From Paenibacillus aurantius (GTDB lineage: Bacteria; Bacillota; Bacilli; Paenibacillales; NBRC-103111): a DNA stretch of 64,000 nucleotides. Shown in pieces: positions 33,512-42,551 of this stretch (position 1 is the first letter of the stretch; every line of letters starts with the position of its first letter). A model generated the notes under the pieces. That model was not told the origin of the DNA and did no database searches. It saw only the letters and a list, made by a program, of their open reading frames with translations. The position numbers and the translations under genes are program-made. The DNA lies in NCBI RefSeq assembly GCF_032268605.1, contig NZ_CP130318.1:749501-813500 (forward strand), read 5' to 3'.

Positions 33512-34672
33512 ATGGAATACGAGCAAGATTCTAGCGGAATAAATAGTTTAAGCGGTTTTTCATTTCAAATCAAAGTGTTTGTATACTATATGCTTGAACT
33601 TAAGGAAGGCATGCAAATAGAATTTGAAACTATTGAAGATGTAAATGTGAAAAAAATTAAAGCTGATACTATTGATGACAATAGTGAAAGTTTTAGAAGC
33701 ACCTTGTTGAGTAAAGACTTTAATCATGCTATTCAGGTTAAAAGAACAACTATTTCGAATGATGTTGCCATGAAAATCTTATTGAATTGGATATTACTTG
33801 AGTCTTCGAGTAATAATGTGACGAAATATGTCTTATTAACTGAAGACGTTTATAACAATAAAGACATTATTTTTGATAATAAAGTAGAAGATGTATTTAA
33901 AACTATTATAAAGTCAAATAAAAAAAAGAATGCCACGATATCAAAAGTGAAAGAGTTATTTAAAGACAAATATGAAGATTTTGAAAAGATATACAAAGCA
34001 ATCAATGAAAAATACGAGTTTTTGTCGTTAAATGATATTGATAAGCAAATTGACGACAAATGTGCTATTCACTTTAGAAAAGTTGCAAATTCTATAGTTT
34101 ATAATCAAAGACTCAAGGAATTGTTGCAACATATTACAGTTGAAATTATGGAAGCCGTAAACAAGAAAAGTTCATATTCTATTAAGTATTCTGACTTTGT
34201 TAAACTGATTGAGGATATTTCGTCTCGTCTAACTGAAAAAGTTACTGCTCCATTATACTCTAAATTTAAAAAAATCAATCAGATAGATCTTACGGATAGC
34301 AAAGTATCCGGATTAAGAGAATATAAACAACTTGTTGCATGTGAGTTGCCAGAGAATTTAATAAAACAACATTTAACATTTAAGAATTACTATGAAAATA
34401 TACTAATGAAATATATGGAAACAAATAAATTGAGTAAAGTTGAAGATATTGAAGAAACTACATTTGAGAATTTTGAAAATGTAAAATTTAGACTACAAAA
34501 AGAAAGCCTTGATGAACCATATAACAGACTAGAAGAGACGAAAAAATTGCCGAATTCACATGCTGAAAATGAACAAATAAGATATGGCTGTGGCATATAT
34601 CTTACAAGAGAAGATATAGTTGATAATCAAATCTCATGGGAGGACGAGCAGAATGCGAAGTCTAAAGTTTGA
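33512..34672 (+). CDS. putative nuclease effector of an ABC-three-component-like system
   Basis: A 386-residue protein. The N-terminus has SGFSFQIKVFVYYML (14-28), then an acidic E-x-I-E-D (39-43) and IQVKRT (74-79). This E/D...QxK arrangement is typical of the PD-(D/E)xK nuclease of DUF4297/Cap4-like effectors. The remainder is helical and charged, as in the C-terminal adaptor of ABC-three-component systems. The next gene starts 20 bases inside its end. Very AT-rich DNA indicates transfer. Assignment rests on motif order and on the small middle gene plus ABC ATPase behind it; Lamassu-type systems are the alternative. Confidence 0.6.
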   Translation: MEYEQDSSGINSLSGFSFQIKVFVYYMLELKEGMQIEFETIEDVNVKKIKADTIDDNSESFRSTLLSKDFNHAIQVKRTTISNDVAMKILLNWILLESSSNNVTKYVLLTEDVYNNKDIIFDNKVEDVFKTIIKSNKKKNATISKVKELFKDKYEDFEKIYKAINEKYEFLSLNDIDKQIDDKCAIHFRKVANSIVYNQRLKELLQHITVEIMEAVNKKSSYSIKYSDFVKLIEDISSRLTEKVTAPLYSKFKKINQIDLTDSKVSGLREYKQLVACELPENLIKQHLTFKNYYENILMKYMETNKLSKVEDIEETTFENFENVKFRLQKESLDEPYNRLEETKKLPNSHAENEQIRYGCGIYLTREDIVDNQISWEDEQNAKSKV

Positions 34673-35090
34673 AACAGAAACTATTCAGATTAGCATATAT
34701 TGCAACATAATTAAGCAAATCTTGAAAAGACACAATGAGTTAAGCATAAGCAAAATGCTTGTTTTTTCATATCTTACTAAAAATAACAATTTTCTATTGA
34801 ATAATGTATATAATGCTAATTCTTCTCAGGATTTAATATATAAAGGTCTCTCTCTTCTAGCAGGGGATTATAAGGGTTTCTGTGAAAGTATCGAATATAT
34901 CATTAAGGCTATTCATCTTTTGAAAATTAACGAAGAAATTCTTATAGAAAATAATATCATAAGAGCTATTTCAACAATAGATAATTCTAAATTAGTTTAT
35001 CGTGAGAATGCCTTTTTAGAAAAAACTATTGAGGCCAGCAAGAGGATGACGGACAAACAATTTATAAAAGAGGTAATGTACAATGTTTGA
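34653..35090 (+). CDS. putative middle component of the ABC-three-component-like system
   Basis: About 145 residues, helical, with no recognisable catalytic motif: FETETIQISIYCNIIKQILK, MLVFSYLTKNNNFLLNNVYN, then IEYIIKAIHLLKINEEILIE. Winged-helix-like small 'middle components' of this size link effector and ATPase in ABC-three-component systems, and the overlaps with both neighbours (20 and 8 bases) fit that role. GGGAGG at 34638-34643 supports the ATG at 34653. Sequence alone would not identify it; context drives the call. Confidence 0.55.
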   Translation: MRSLKFETETIQISIYCNIIKQILKRHNELSISKMLVFSYLTKNNNFLLNNVYNANSSQDLIYKGLSLLAGDYKGFCESIEYIIKAIHLLKINEEILIENNIIRAISTIDNSKLVYRENAFLEKTIEASKRMTDKQFIKEVMYNV

Positions 35091-36867
35091 AATAAGCGAA
35101 TTAATGCTGTTTAGCATGGATGGCGAAATATATACCTACAAGTTTAAGTCGGGAATAAATTACTTCAAAGGAAAAAACAGTTCAGGTAAGACTGAGTTTT
35201 ATAGTTTTATAGATTTTATGTTTGGATCATCTGAAGATATTAGGAAAAAACCTTGGTATGTGGACTCTCTCAAGAAAGCCACTATGGTATTTGAAATTGA
35301 TAATATAAAGTATTGTATTTCGAGAACCAGAGAGCCAAATCAGAATTATTTGTATTACTTCGGAGAGAACGAGCCAGATGCTATAGATTTAAGAGAATAT
35401 AAAGATAAATTGAACTCCATTTTTGCTCGAGACATTAATTTATTAAGAGACATTCGGAATTTTACTGATGAAGAATTAACTTATAGGACATTCACAATGT
35501 TTAATTTTCTTGGTGAAAAAAGACAAGGAGCAATACATGATTTTTTAGATAAATGTAGTGATGTAAGATATTCTGTCAAGTTAGCTCCGGTCCTAAACTT
35601 CATCTTTAACAATAACTTAGAAAAAATATATGAATTGCAGAATGAGCTAGAAGTCTTACTGGCTGAGCTTAGAGAGATAGAAATGAACGCTGCTAAATAT
35701 GACTTTGTTATAAACCAAGTCAACAAAAACCTCCAAAAATTAGGGGGTAATATTTGGTATACCGGCAAGAATGCGGATGACATACGGAAATTCTTAATCA
35801 CAATAAAAAGTATGCAGAATATAAATAAAAAAAAGAGTGAAAGAAATATCGCCGATTTGGAAGTCATGTATAACAATATTTCGGAACAAATAAAGATATA
35901 TGAAAACAGTTTGTCCGATGCAAAGCAATTTGAAAAAGATAATGTAAACAGAAAACTACTATTAAGCAAACTAGAAACGTTAATAACCGAAAATGAAGGA
36001 TTTAACTATTTAATAGATCCTCTAAAAAATCTACTGTGGCAAATTGATAATACAATTTCATTTAGCAATTATGTAATAAGTGATAACACTATAAAGGAAT
36101 TGAGAAAACAGAGAGAAGAGCTAAGAAGTGCAATGAAGAGAAATGATTCTCGGTTTGAAATGTATACACTAGAAGAAAAGTCCAAATCAATTGCAATGAT
36201 TGAAGATTATCTTACGACAGATGTACGTAATTTAGATGAGGAATTAAAAGAGAAAAGAAAACGAGTTAAGAAAATACGTGAAGAATTAAAGCTGCTACAA
36301 GCTTCCGATGATACTAAAAAAATAAAAGAAATTTCCGAATTGATAACAAATCTATATTACTCTGCTAAAGATATATCATCAGTAGTTGAAGATGATATGA
36401 ATCAAGAAGGATTTAAAATTCAATATATTAAACGGGGCAACATTTTACAACCGATGGTAACTAAAGCTGTGGATGGCGAAACAAATATAAAAAAGGAAGT
36501 CAACTATTACATTGGTAGTATGGCAAGACATACTCTTATTCAGCTATGTGGGTATTTAGCTTTCCTAAATTTTTTGATAAGGGATAACAGATATCCATTG
36601 ATACCCATACTCGTTATTGATCATATATCAAAACCATTTGATGAAAAAAATTGTAAAGCTATAGGAAGAGTGATTTCAGAAGCTTATGAAAGCATAGGAA
36701 AGGATAATCTTCAGATTTTTATGTTTGATAATAAGCAATTTGAAAGTTTATCAATAGAACCAAGCCATTTTGAAGATTTAGTAAATCAAAGCAAATCAGG
36801 GTTTAATCCATTTTTTGTATCATTTACAACTGAAAACGAAAGCGACGAAATAACCGATGATTTATAA
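35083..36867 (+). CDS. SMC/Rad50-like ABC ATPase of the three-component system
   Basis: A 594-residue ATPase. Walker A is FKGKNSSGKTEF (G30-K-N-S-S-G-K-T37). A long coiled coil runs from about 180 to 430. The signature region is atypical, YYIGSMARHTLIQLCGYLAF near 475-494, without LSGGQ. Walker B is PILVIDHISKPFDEK near 508-522, with His where a catalytic Glu is usual. Those departures resemble ABC-three-component and RloC/Lamassu-type conflict ATPases rather than DNA-repair Rad50. It starts eight bases before the end of the preceding gene. It likely senses foreign DNA or its ends and licenses the nuclease, which is inference. Confidence 0.65.
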   Translation: MFEISELMLFSMDGEIYTYKFKSGINYFKGKNSSGKTEFYSFIDFMFGSSEDIRKKPWYVDSLKKATMVFEIDNIKYCISRTREPNQNYLYYFGENEPDAIDLREYKDKLNSIFARDINLLRDIRNFTDEELTYRTFTMFNFLGEKRQGAIHDFLDKCSDVRYSVKLAPVLNFIFNNNLEKIYELQNELEVLLAELREIEMNAAKYDFVINQVNKNLQKLGGNIWYTGKNADDIRKFLITIKSMQNINKKKSERNIADLEVMYNNISEQIKIYENSLSDAKQFEKDNVNRKLLLSKLETLITENEGFNYLIDPLKNLLWQIDNTISFSNYVISDNTIKELRKQREELRSAMKRNDSRFEMYTLEEKSKSIAMIEDYLTTDVRNLDEELKEKRKRVKKIREELKLLQASDDTKKIKEISELITNLYYSAKDISSVVEDDMNQEGFKIQYIKRGNILQPMVTKAVDGETNIKKEVNYYIGSMARHTLIQLCGYLAFLNFLIRDNRYPLIPILVIDHISKPFDEKNCKAIGRVISEAYESIGKDNLQIFMFDNKQFESLSIEPSHFEDLVNQSKSGFNPFFVSFTTENESDEITDDL

Positions 36868-36911
36868 AGCGTCGCAATAAAGCATCTCTTCACATTAGAT
36901 GATTTTATAAC

Positions 36912-37170
36912 ATGTTCTTCTATTCCAAAAACCTCTATCAGATATTTACATACGTTAAAAATCAGGATGTGGAGAATACCGACAATGTGGCGGGTATGTT
37001 GCTCTATGCTAAAACGGAAGAAGCCATTACGCCAGATTGTGATTTTGAGATGAGTGGAAACAAAATTCGTGTGAAAATGCTCGATTTGATATTGATTTTA
37101 AAAACATTGCTGCACAACTGAATGGAATAGCAGAATCGTTTCTAACAACTTCTGCTACGGTGCAGATCCT
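36912..37170 (+). pseudogene. McrC-like C-terminal remnant, frameshifted
   Basis: The frame from 36912 reads LYQIFTYVKNQDVENTDNVA and GMLLYAKTEEAITPD, a strong match to the end of McrC-family restriction subunits. After KMLDL (about 37090) the homologous continuation, DIDFKNIAAQLNGIAESF, lies in a different frame, so a frameshift has occurred. The N-terminal two thirds and any mcrB partner are missing. It is distinct from the two McrBC modules downstream. The remainder to 37281 shows no gene. Confidence 0.78.
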
Positions 37171-37281
37171 ACCCAATAGTCCTCCCCCATACATTAAGCG
37201 ATCAATTATACCTTGGGCTAACGCTTCGGTTTTGAAAACAAGTTCTATTATCATTTTGTAATTAAGGAGGGGGAAAACTGC

Positions 37282-38223
37282 ATGGCTCATCGCATTAACT
37301 TAAATATGGTCGAGAACGGATTAGATTTTATTTCAAAGTCCTTACAAACTATTGAAAGACCAGATGAAGATCTAAAATATTCACTAATCAATTTGCACGC
37401 AGGGATACAGCTGCTATTGAAAGAGATACTTTTCCAAGAGCACTGGTCGTTAATATTTCAAAGTATAGAGTCTGCCGATAAAGATAAGTTGAAATCCGGG
37501 GATTTTATAAGTGTAAATTATGATACTTTAATCAAGAGGCTACAGAAAATTAGTGGTATTAAATTCGATGAGAACCTTCTTGATATGATGGATTGGTTGC
37601 GAAAGGAAAGAAATAAAACAGAACATTATCACTTTGTAGTAACTGCTGATGTGCTTAAATCCAATATTGTAAAGCTTTTTGCATACCTCATTCCTTTTAT
37701 TAAGTCAGAAATGATTGAAACAGAATTGATTGATTCTGATGACGAAAGATTTTCAGAAATACAAGAGTACCTAAATGAATTTGATGAATATGTTAAAGAG
37801 AGACTTCAGTTAATTCAGAAAAAATTAAAAAATGTTGATGTAATTTTACAATGTCCAATTTGTAATCAAGAGACGGTTGAATTTACAGATGAAACCGATG
37901 CTTTCTGTTACTTCTGTGATGGGAATATCAAGAATTTTACAGAACAGTATATTGATAGTTTTGTTGATAGATACAGTCATGTGATGGATGGTGGAGAAGA
38001 CCCTCTGTTAGAGTGCCCTGAGTGTGATTTGGAAACTTTCTTATGTCTAGATGGGTATCAGTATGTGTGCTTGACCTGTGGGGTAAAACCGACCCAAGAT
38101 AACTTAACAACCTGCAATGGACCAAGGTGCAACGAAAAGCTTATCTACAGAAGATACAGTGACGATGGTGGATATGAAGCTGATTTCTGTAACATTTGTA
38201 TGGATTACTTTAAACATGCATAG
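37282..38223 (+). CDS. HEPN-like protein with zinc-ribbon tail
   Basis: A 313-residue protein. Residues 1-150 are helical with LRKERNKTEHYHFVVTADVL, where R110-N-K-T-E-H115 fits the HEPN R-x(4-6)-H signature. Residues 190-310 contain about six CxxC-type pairs (CPIC, CYFC, CPEC, CLTC, CNICMDYF), suggesting three zinc ribbons for nucleic-acid binding. The combination suggests an RNA-targeting effector, but this is inference. AGGAGGGGG lies before the GCATGG start. It is AT-rich, with the next gene about 85 bases downstream in the same direction. Confidence 0.6.
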   Translation: MAHRINLNMVENGLDFISKSLQTIERPDEDLKYSLINLHAGIQLLLKEILFQEHWSLIFQSIESADKDKLKSGDFISVNYDTLIKRLQKISGIKFDENLLDMMDWLRKERNKTEHYHFVVTADVLKSNIVKLFAYLIPFIKSEMIETELIDSDDERFSEIQEYLNEFDEYVKERLQLIQKKLKNVDVILQCPICNQETVEFTDETDAFCYFCDGNIKNFTEQYIDSFVDRYSHVMDGGEDPLLECPECDLETFLCLDGYQYVCLTCGVKPTQDNLTTCNGPRCNEKLIYRRYSDDGGYEADFCNICMDYFKHA

Positions 38224-38307
38224 TAGTAACTCAAAAGATGTATTCAGTGATTCATGCATGTGCCACAATGGAACGGAATTAGGAGGGGCTTATTTTAATA
38301 AGTAAGG

Positions 38308-39372
38308 GTGGATGTTCAAGTGCCATTGACAACTAGTGCTCAAAAGTTCAAAAGTAAGTTTTGCCAGTGGGCTCAATCGAATCTACCTGAGCACGGTACA
38401 AGAAAGTTCACTAATTCATTAGATAATGTATTAATGAGTCATCTTTTTGAAAGAGACAATGACGTGCAGATAATTATTAGAAATTTAGTGGATTCGAAAG
38501 AACTGAGTTTTAGCTATAAAGGTGAAGAACTATTAACTGCTCCTGATAGTAGAATGGAGAATTTATACATAGGTATTATAATGCCTTCATGGGAAAGGGG
38601 ATTACGACATATTTGTAGAGATGAACATGTATACGATGTAGTATCCTGGTTTTTCCATTATGCTTCGCAATATGTAGCTAGGAGTCGGATGATAGATGTA
38701 ATTGCGTCAATTAATCTTGTTTATGGACGAACATGTGATTTTAGAGGGCACAAAATGATTAGGTTCCTAAAAGAAAAAAGTAACTGTAAGAACAGCCTTG
38801 AATTAGCATTAAAATCTGAGGCTGTTCCAATCTATAAGGAACGACTAAGTTCGAACGAGAGACAATTATTTTACTTAATTGAGCAATCAAACTCATTAGA
38901 CCCATTTGTTCATAGAATCCATTTTAATTTTCTAAATTCTTGTAAGTTACTAAACAGTGGATTTTATGAAGAAGCTATAACTTCTTTAGATAAAACAGTA
39001 GACGTAATACAGCAATATGCTAGGGAACGTATGAATATTAATGGTTCTGATAATCAAAGGGATTTAACTCTTACTGCTTTTGAAATGTCGGGAGAGGAAA
39101 AACACCAGTTAGCTAGATTATACGACATAAGAAATTTTTTCGGTGGGCACCCGAGTATGAGTAAATGGTGGGACTTCTCAGAGATCTTTGATGAAGATAT
39201 TGATCAATTTTTTGTTGCGGTTAAAAAGGTGATTAATAGATTAATGGTACATGAGAATTCTCATAGAGTGGTGGAAAAGAGTCCAGTTCTTTGGTCAACA
39301 TGGTTTTTAGATAATGCGATGATTCTTTGGGATGCTGTTTGGTTTGAAAGAATACAGAAAAATATAAGGTGA
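38308..39372 (+). CDS. hypothetical protein with HEPN-like C-terminus
   Basis: A 354-residue helical protein without a recognised family. A stretch near 268-285 (LARLYDIRNFFGGHPSMSKW) has R-N-x4-H, close to HEPN-type active sites and to abortive-infection-like proteins. The start is uncertain: a GTG at 38308 lies on the AAGGG site and a GTG at 38320 is better spaced. Its position after another HEPN-like gene and inside the defence island hints at a two-gene unit. Confidence 0.5.
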   Translation: MDVQVPLTTSAQKFKSKFCQWAQSNLPEHGTRKFTNSLDNVLMSHLFERDNDVQIIIRNLVDSKELSFSYKGEELLTAPDSRMENLYIGIIMPSWERGLRHICRDEHVYDVVSWFFHYASQYVARSRMIDVIASINLVYGRTCDFRGHKMIRFLKEKSNCKNSLELALKSEAVPIYKERLSSNERQLFYLIEQSNSLDPFVHRIHFNFLNSCKLLNSGFYEEAITSLDKTVDVIQQYARERMNINGSDNQRDLTLTAFEMSGEEKHQLARLYDIRNFFGGHPSMSKWWDFSEIFDEDIDQFFVAVKKVINRLMVHENSHRVVEKSPVLWSTWFLDNAMILWDAVWFERIQKNIR

Positions 39373-39947
39373 TTTTAAGGGATTGTTTTAAAGCAAAAAT
39401 AATCATATTGTTCATTTGCACGTAATCACTTGGTTTTAGGATTAGTAATTTAAGGTAAACACCACTACATCAATGTGTCTGCGACTGCTACTCAAGCCAT
39501 GTGGAGTCGGTGGTGTTGTTGGTACGTAAGTAACTGTGGAAAACAAAAATAGTCTGCCGCTGAGCCGACAGAAATCAGGAATTTTCCCTGATTATCGCTC
39601 GGTTTTTTCTTTCTCAAGCTATCTTCCAGACAGAGAAACCCCTCATCCCCTGCGGCCATTTATCCTCAACTGTCGCATTCCGACGAAGGCTAATCCAAGT
39701 CATTGCCAATCGGAATCCCTTCCCACGCCGACTTTAACTTCTCACCTGCGCCGCCGCGCAGGTTTTTTTATGAACAGACATTCCATGACATACATCTAAT
39801 CAATTAGCTTGCTATAATGGAATTATATTACTTCTAGTGGTGTTGATATACAAGCGGATACAGGGACATGTCCATGAGATATTACAGATGTTGTTGTGGG
39901 GCTGGCAAAAATAGATTTAACAATGTTAGTCGCGGAGGCTGGATCGA
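39373..39947. other. intergenic region before mcrB-like gene
   Basis: About 575 bases with no supported gene; an 87-residue open frame at 39536 overlaps hairpins and lacks a ribosome site. ATCAGG-AATTTTC-CCTGAT followed by CGGTTTTTTC (39574-39608) and a second hairpin at 39744-39762 look like terminators, suggesting a lost or structural RNA unit between them. Confidence 0.4.
39744..39769 (+). terminator. intrinsic terminator
   Basis: ACCTGCG pairs with CGCAGGT around CCGCCG, followed by a T-run. Confidence 0.8.
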
Positions 39948-42551
39948 TTGAAGGAGCAGATTCTTAATCGAGCTCGTTTAGGTATTGTGAATCGACAATA
40001 CATCATGGGGACAGAGACTCGGTACTATATTCTGACTATCAAGATAGATAGCCATCATTACTATGTGATAGTGCTAGATAGCGGTGCGGAGATTGCTCAG
40101 ACTGAGGTTCAAGGCAAACTAGAGGCTGCAAAGAAACAAGGTGTTCGTCTTTTATTTCAGGAGAATCCGACGGTAAGTACCACAAGTGTGACCTTGGTTC
40201 ATTACAAAGATGATAGGCCAAATGGCCGTCCGTGGCAAAAGGACAGTGAACTGGTATTGAAGCAGTTAATGGCCCTGGAGAGTAGTCAATCGACTGGACA
40301 ATTCAACCAAGCCTTCATGGACGAATCGTTGGCTTGTTTCCACCAGTTCCGGCTGCAGAACGAACAGAAATATCTTGTGCAAGAGAGAAACCCAAAAACA
40401 ACGTTCATTTCTGCTATTGGACCGATTCTTCGGGGAATAAAGCAAGATGCGACTAAGGCCATTAACCAACTGGTAGGAATCATCTCTGGGGAAGATAAGG
40501 AGCACAACATCCGTCCATTTCTTCAGAAAATTCTCGGGGGTTATATTTGGCTGGATGACTTCCTCGTCTTCTTGCGCTATGCAAGCTCTGAGAAGGTATC
40601 AGACTTCCTTCTGCAATTATTCGAACATGGCATAACCAAGGATGTTAGGCTGCTACTGGAGGATCAATATACCCTGTTGTTTCAGGCTGGTAAGTTCGCC
40701 GCATCGAAGAAGAAGGTGGAGACACCGAATCAGCTCCTGGCCCTTTTGTTAGCGGCCTATAGTCCAGAGGACTACGTTCTTTATAAACCCAATGATTACG
40801 GAGTCTATGTCGACCGACTGGGGCTTACAGCACCTAACAACGTGGTAGAGAGATATACCTTATATAATGAAGTTACCCACATGATCCTTGCCCGGGCAAA
40901 AAAGCTTGGGTATAACGTGCAAGACCTAATCGATGCTTATCATGTGGTATATTTACTCGAACGTTATGAAGAGGATAGGGGAGGTCATCAAGTAGTTATG
41001 AAAACTAAGCAACCGGTAAATAAGATCTTATATGGCCCTCCGGGCACCGGAAAAACTTATCATGTCATCTATGAGGCCCTGACAATATTAGATCCCGATC
41101 TCGATAATAATCTTATTACCGATCCTAGCCGTAGGGATGAGGCGGTTAATCTTTTTAACCAGTATGTTGAAAGTAATCAGGTCACCTTCTGCACGTTTCA
41201 CCAATCCTTTAGTTATGAGGAATTCGTCGAAGGCATTCGCTTCAACAAAGAGAAGAACCGTTATGATGTTCAAGACGGTGTCTTCAAGAGGCTATGTAAT
41301 GCCGCGCGTGCAGCTACGTCTGATCGGAAGCAGACTTATAACTTTGACCCAGAAAATACCCGTGTTTTCAAGATGTCACTTGGCAATACAGCAACGGATG
41401 ACGACGAGGTATACGACTATTGTATTTCGAACAATGTGATTGCCCTTGGTTGGGGGGAGCATGTAGATTTCACGAGTTGTGGGAATAAGCAGGAAATTCG
41501 GCGATTGTATGAAGCTGAGCTGCCAAACGAAAATCCGTATGGGGTGGAGTTTGTAGAGAGGTTCAAACATTGGATGAGGCCAGGAGATATTGTAGTAGTT
41601 TCTTATGGCAATAAGAAAGCTAGGGCGATTGGCAAAATAACAGGGGATTACTCTTATGTGGCCGATTCCCCCATTGCCTACCATCAGTTCCGCGAAGTGC
41701 AATGGCTATTCGAAGATAACGAAGTGCTGCTTCCTGTTCAAAGTATCCTACGAGATAAGGTCTTCTCCCAACAAACAGTCTACATGTTCAACTCTCAAGA
41801 CTTGAATATGGAAAGTATTCAAAACATAATCTCTGGGGATCAAGCACACCAGGGGAAAAACCAAAATTATGTCCTCATTATTGATGAGATTAACCGAGGT
41901 AACGTTTCTAAAATTTTTGGTGAGCTTATTACTCTAATTGAAGCAGACAAACGCATGGGACAGAATAACGAGCTCTCGATCACGCTGCCATATTCTGAGG
42001 AGCGTCTTCGGGTACCATCAAACGTTCACCTACTGGGAACGATGAATACCGCTGACCGGTCCATCGCCTTAATCGATACAGCTCTCCGGAGAAGATTTGA
42101 ATTTGTTGAGATGCTACCTGATTATGCAGTGCTTCCAACCGATGTCGAGGGGATTAACATTAGGCTGCTGCTCCGGACCATTAACGACAGAATTGAGTAC
42201 CTGTATGATCGAGACCATGTTATTGGACATTCTTATTTAATTATGGATAACCCTAGTATCCTGAAGTACATCTATGTAATTCAAAACAAGGTGATTCCTT
42301 TGCTTCAGGAATACTTCTATGAAGATTGGGAACAAATCGAATTGATTTTAGGAGGAGCGGGGAAAGTTGGAGACAGCACTTACTTCTTAAATAGAGAGGA
42401 ACTACTGGCTCCGCGCATCTTTAAAGGTAGAATAGGAGCGCTCGAACCTAATAAAAGCCGATACCTGGTCCACTACAATCCGACAAAGGCAGCTTTAAAG
42501 CGAATTTATGAGACAGCGACAGATTCGAACGGACAGGATGACCTAGAATGA
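39948..42551 (+). CDS. McrB-like AAA+ restriction ATPase with embedded EVE-like domain
   Basis: An 867-residue protein. Residues 1-340 form an N-terminal specificity region of unclear family. Walker A ILYGPPGTGKTYHVIYEA lies near 360; Walker B YVLIIDEINRGNVSKIFGEL near 640; the McrB-type nucleotide motif LLGTMNTADRSIALIDTALR near 695. Between FEEFVEGIR-type sequence and Walker B, residues about 470-610 (VFKMSLGNTATDDDE..., VIALGWGEHVDF, PGDIVVVSYGNKKARAIGKI) resemble an EVE/PUA-like modified-base reader set inside the AAA+ module. McrB rings use GTP and pair with McrC. The next gene overlaps by four bases. The TTG start is weakly supported. Confidence 0.85.
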   Translation: MKEQILNRARLGIVNRQYIMGTETRYYILTIKIDSHHYYVIVLDSGAEIAQTEVQGKLEAAKKQGVRLLFQENPTVSTTSVTLVHYKDDRPNGRPWQKDSELVLKQLMALESSQSTGQFNQAFMDESLACFHQFRLQNEQKYLVQERNPKTTFISAIGPILRGIKQDATKAINQLVGIISGEDKEHNIRPFLQKILGGYIWLDDFLVFLRYASSEKVSDFLLQLFEHGITKDVRLLLEDQYTLLFQAGKFAASKKKVETPNQLLALLLAAYSPEDYVLYKPNDYGVYVDRLGLTAPNNVVERYTLYNEVTHMILARAKKLGYNVQDLIDAYHVVYLLERYEEDRGGHQVVMKTKQPVNKILYGPPGTGKTYHVIYEALTILDPDLDNNLITDPSRRDEAVNLFNQYVESNQVTFCTFHQSFSYEEFVEGIRFNKEKNRYDVQDGVFKRLCNAARAATSDRKQTYNFDPENTRVFKMSLGNTATDDDEVYDYCISNNVIALGWGEHVDFTSCGNKQEIRRLYEAELPNENPYGVEFVERFKHWMRPGDIVVVSYGNKKARAIGKITGDYSYVADSPIAYHQFREVQWLFEDNEVLLPVQSILRDKVFSQQTVYMFNSQDLNMESIQNIISGDQAHQGKNQNYVLIIDEINRGNVSKIFGELITLIEADKRMGQNNELSITLPYSEERLRVPSNVHLLGTMNTADRSIALIDTALRRRFEFVEMLPDYAVLPTDVEGINIRLLLRTINDRIEYLYDRDHVIGHSYLIMDNPSILKYIYVIQNKVIPLLQEYFYEDWEQIELILGGAGKVGDSTYFLNREELLAPRIFKGRIGALEPNKSRYLVHYNPTKAALKRIYETATDSNGQDDLE

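Noticed and set aside
39536-39799. 87-codon frame before the mcrB-like gene
   Set aside because: It runs through two terminator hairpins and lacks a ribosome site.
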